Assembly: GCF_000770925.1 (NCBI RefSeq)
Contig: NZ_JDTK01000002.1
Span: 148,755-212,754, forward strand
Direction: 5' to 3'
DNA from: Bifidobacterium ruminantium DSM 6489
GTDB lineage: Bacteria > Actinomycetota > Actinomycetes > Actinomycetales > Bifidobacteriaceae
Length of the DNA stretch: 64,000 bases
The translations under genes and the position numbers were made by a program. The notes below the pieces were generated by a model. It had not been told where the DNA came from and made no database searches. It saw nothing but the letters and a program-made list of their open reading frames with translations. The stretch's first letter is position 1. The number at the start of each line of letters is the position of its first letter. Below are positions 62,561-64,000 of this stretch, piece after piece.

Positions 62561-63841
62561 TCACTGCACGGCGGCGAGGGCCTGGTCGAGGTCGGCGATG
62601 ATGTCGGCCGCGTTCTCGATGCCGCAGCTCAGACGAACCAGGTCGATGCCGACGCCGGCTTCCTCAAGCTGCTCCTCGGTGAGCTGGCGATGCGTGGTGC
62701 CGGCCGGATACAGCGTGCAGCTGCGGGCGTCGGCCACATGCGTGGCGATGGACACCATCTTCAGATGGTCGAGGAACGCGGAGACCTTCTCGCGGCCGCC
62801 CGGCACGCCGAAGGAGATCACACCGCAGGTGCCGTTCGGCATGTACTTCTCCGCCAGCGCATGGTACTTGTCCGTTTCGAGGCCCGGGAAGCTCACCCAG
62901 CTGACGCGCGGATCTGCATCGAGCCACTTGGCCACGGCCAGAGCGTTCGCGCAGTGGCGTTCCATGCGCACGCCAAGGGATTCCAGATGCATACCCATGA
63001 TCCACGAATTGATCGGTGCCGGCGTGGAGCCGAAGTCGCGCATGAGCTGTGCGGTGGCCTTGGTGATGTATGCGGCCTTGCCGAATTCCTTCGCGTAGGT
63101 GACGCCATGGTAGGAGTCGTCCGGAGTGGTGAGGCCCGGGAACTTCTCCGCGTGGGCCAGCCAATCGAAATTGCCGGAATCGACGATCGCGCCGCCCACG
63201 CAGGAGCCGTGGCCGTCCATGTACTTGGTGGTGGCGTGCGTGACGATATCCACGCCGTACTGGAACGGACGGCAGTTGATCGGTGTTGGGAAGGTGTTGT
63301 CGACGATCAGCGGCACGCCATGGCGATGCGCCGCGTTCGCGAACTTCTCGAAGTCGAGCACGATAAGCGCTGGATTGGAGATGGACTCGCCGAACACGGC
63401 CTTGGTATTCGGCTGGAACGCGGCCTCAAGATCCTCTTCGGTGCAGTCCGGGCTTACGAATGTGCATTCGACACCCATCTTGCGCATGGTCACGTTGATG
63501 AGGTTGAACGTGCCGCCATAGATGGCGGAGGAAGCGACGATGTGGTCTCCGTTGTTGCAGATGTTGAACAGAGCGAAGAAATTCGCCGCCTGGCCGGATG
63601 AGGTGAGCATCGCTGCGGCGCCGCCTTCCAGCTCGCAGATCTTCGCGGCTACGGTGTCGTTGGTCGGATTCTGCAGACGGGTATAGAAGTATCCGGATTC
63701 GGACAGGTCGAACAAGCGGCTCATCTGCTCGCTCGACTGGTATTTAAAGGTCGTCGCCTGAATGATTGGGGGAGTGCGGGACTCGCCGTTGCCTGGCTGG
63801 TAGCCTCCCTGCACGCAAATGGTATCGACGTTTTCGCTCAT
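62561..63841 (-). CDS. O-acetylhomoserine sulfhydrylase (PLP, Cys/Met metabolism family)
   Basis: A 426-residue Cys/Met-metabolism PLP enzyme making homocysteine from O-acetylhomoserine and sulfide. SGYFYTRLQNPTND, the Tyr in SSAIYGGTFN, VDNTFPTP and the Schiff-base Lys in THATTKYMDGHGS are clear. This is the MetY-type, about 430-residue family form. ATG 63841 follows GAAGGA; the upstream frame to 63916 is not homologous. Allows methionine synthesis directly from sulfide. Confidence 0.95.
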   Translation of the reverse strand: MSENVDTICVQGGYQPGNGESRTPPIIQATTFKYQSSEQMSRLFDLSESGYFYTRLQNPTNDTVAAKICELEGGAAAMLTSSGQAANFFALFNICNNGDHIVASSAIYGGTFNLINVTMRKMGVECTFVSPDCTEEDLEAAFQPNTKAVFGESISNPALIVLDFEKFANAAHRHGVPLIVDNTFPTPINCRPFQYGVDIVTHATTKYMDGHGSCVGGAIVDSGNFDWLAHAEKFPGLTTPDDSYHGVTYAKEFGKAAYITKATAQLMRDFGSTPAPINSWIMGMHLESLGVRMERHCANALAVAKWLDADPRVSWVSFPGLETDKYHALAEKYMPNGTCGVISFGVPGGREKVSAFLDHLKMVSIATHVADARSCTLYPAGTTHRQLTEEQLEEAGVGIDLVRLSCGIENAADIIADLDQALAAVQ

Positions 63842-64000
63842 ATGATTCCTTCTTTTGATTCCGCGCTTCTGTGCGCCGCGCAAGTGTTGCGCCGCGATGT
63901 GAACAAACAAGCACACTTTATCACTTCGGTGGTTTTATTGAAATAAGGATGAGCCCCGTCTACCCGTGCTGAACCGCACCCCGATTGTTGGACTGAAGAA
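63842..64000. promoter_or_regulatory. Upstream region of the sulfhydrylase gene (cut by window edge)
   Basis: This stretch should hold the promoter on the minus strand. I see no SAM riboswitch fold in the part available. Confidence 0.4.

Overview
This 64 kb window is a stretch of core chromosome from a Bifidobacterium-type actinobacterium. The evidence is a GC content of roughly 60 percent, tRNA genes that mostly lack an encoded CCA, many genes that appear to be transcribed without a leader, and typical bifidobacterial genes such as a glucose/beta-glucoside PTS EIIBCA with its own BglG antiterminator, an oleate hydratase of the bifidobacterial MCRA type and a PspC-containing sensor kinase. 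I see no prophage, insertion sequence, CRISPR array or rRNA operon. The species cannot be fixed from the sequence alone.

Layout. 1-8.6 kb: start of a LytTR-type response regulator (cut by the window edge), phosphoglucomutase, an antitermination-controlled PTS permease with its BglG-family regulator, a diacylglycerol-kinase-like lipid kinase, serS and tRNA-Ser. 8.7-13.9 kb: a kinase / ethanolamine-type permease / class III PLP enzyme / GntR regulator cluster that reads as a phosphorylate-then-eliminate route for ethanolamine or another amino alcohol. 13.8-18.8 kb: a LiaSR-like two-component system with a PspC-fused kinase, and two membrane proteins on the opposite strand. 18.7-22.3 kb: a secreted alpha/beta hydrolase and an MFS exporter flanked by phased inverted repeats, then tRNA-Pro. 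22.4-26.3 kb: lysS, an orphan menA-like prenyltransferase and gpmA. 26.4-30.7 kb: oleate hydratase, phoU and a PhoR/SenX3-like kinase that lacks its phospho-acceptor His. 30.8-35.5 kb: a DUF2530-like protein, serC, two cell-wall hydrolases (CHAP and NlpC/P60) and a tandem universal stress protein. 35.5-38.3 kb: an OsmC-like protein, then the thyA-folA-phosphatase run. 38.3-43 kb: tandem hairpins, tRNA-Asp, galE, trmB, a tRNA-Glu/Asp/Phe operon and a lactaldehyde-reductase-like dehydrogenase. 43-48.4 kb: two glycosyltransferases, an AI-2E family protein and a D,D-carboxypeptidase. 48.4-54.9 kb: hpt-ftsH-folE-folP-folBK-DUF3180, tightly packed and partly translationally coupled, combining purine salvage, membrane proteolysis and folate synthesis. 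54.9-64 kb: thioesterase, ettA, a short peptide deformylase, a RibD-like deaminase, an AT-rich DUF559 gene, an amidohydrolase and O-acetylhomoserine sulfhydrylase.

The strongest unexplained signal is a quasi-palindromic intergenic element of about 175 bp at three loci (28.4, 59.4 and 62.3 kb). It is built from four copies of a TATATGTGGCAG-like box in the order forward-forward-reverse-reverse. The outer pairs are spaced exactly 42 bp and the central gap is constant, although the spacers differ. A second regular repeat, CGTCGGTT alternating 28 and 24 bp apart in opposite orientations, flanks the MFS gene on both sides. Other points to check are the putative ethanolamine kinase/phospholyase pathway, a FolB-FolK fusion with a second degenerate FolK domain, the His-less histidine kinase, and a recurrent -10 box placed 6-8 nt before the start codon (leaderless mRNAs) at about 16 genes.
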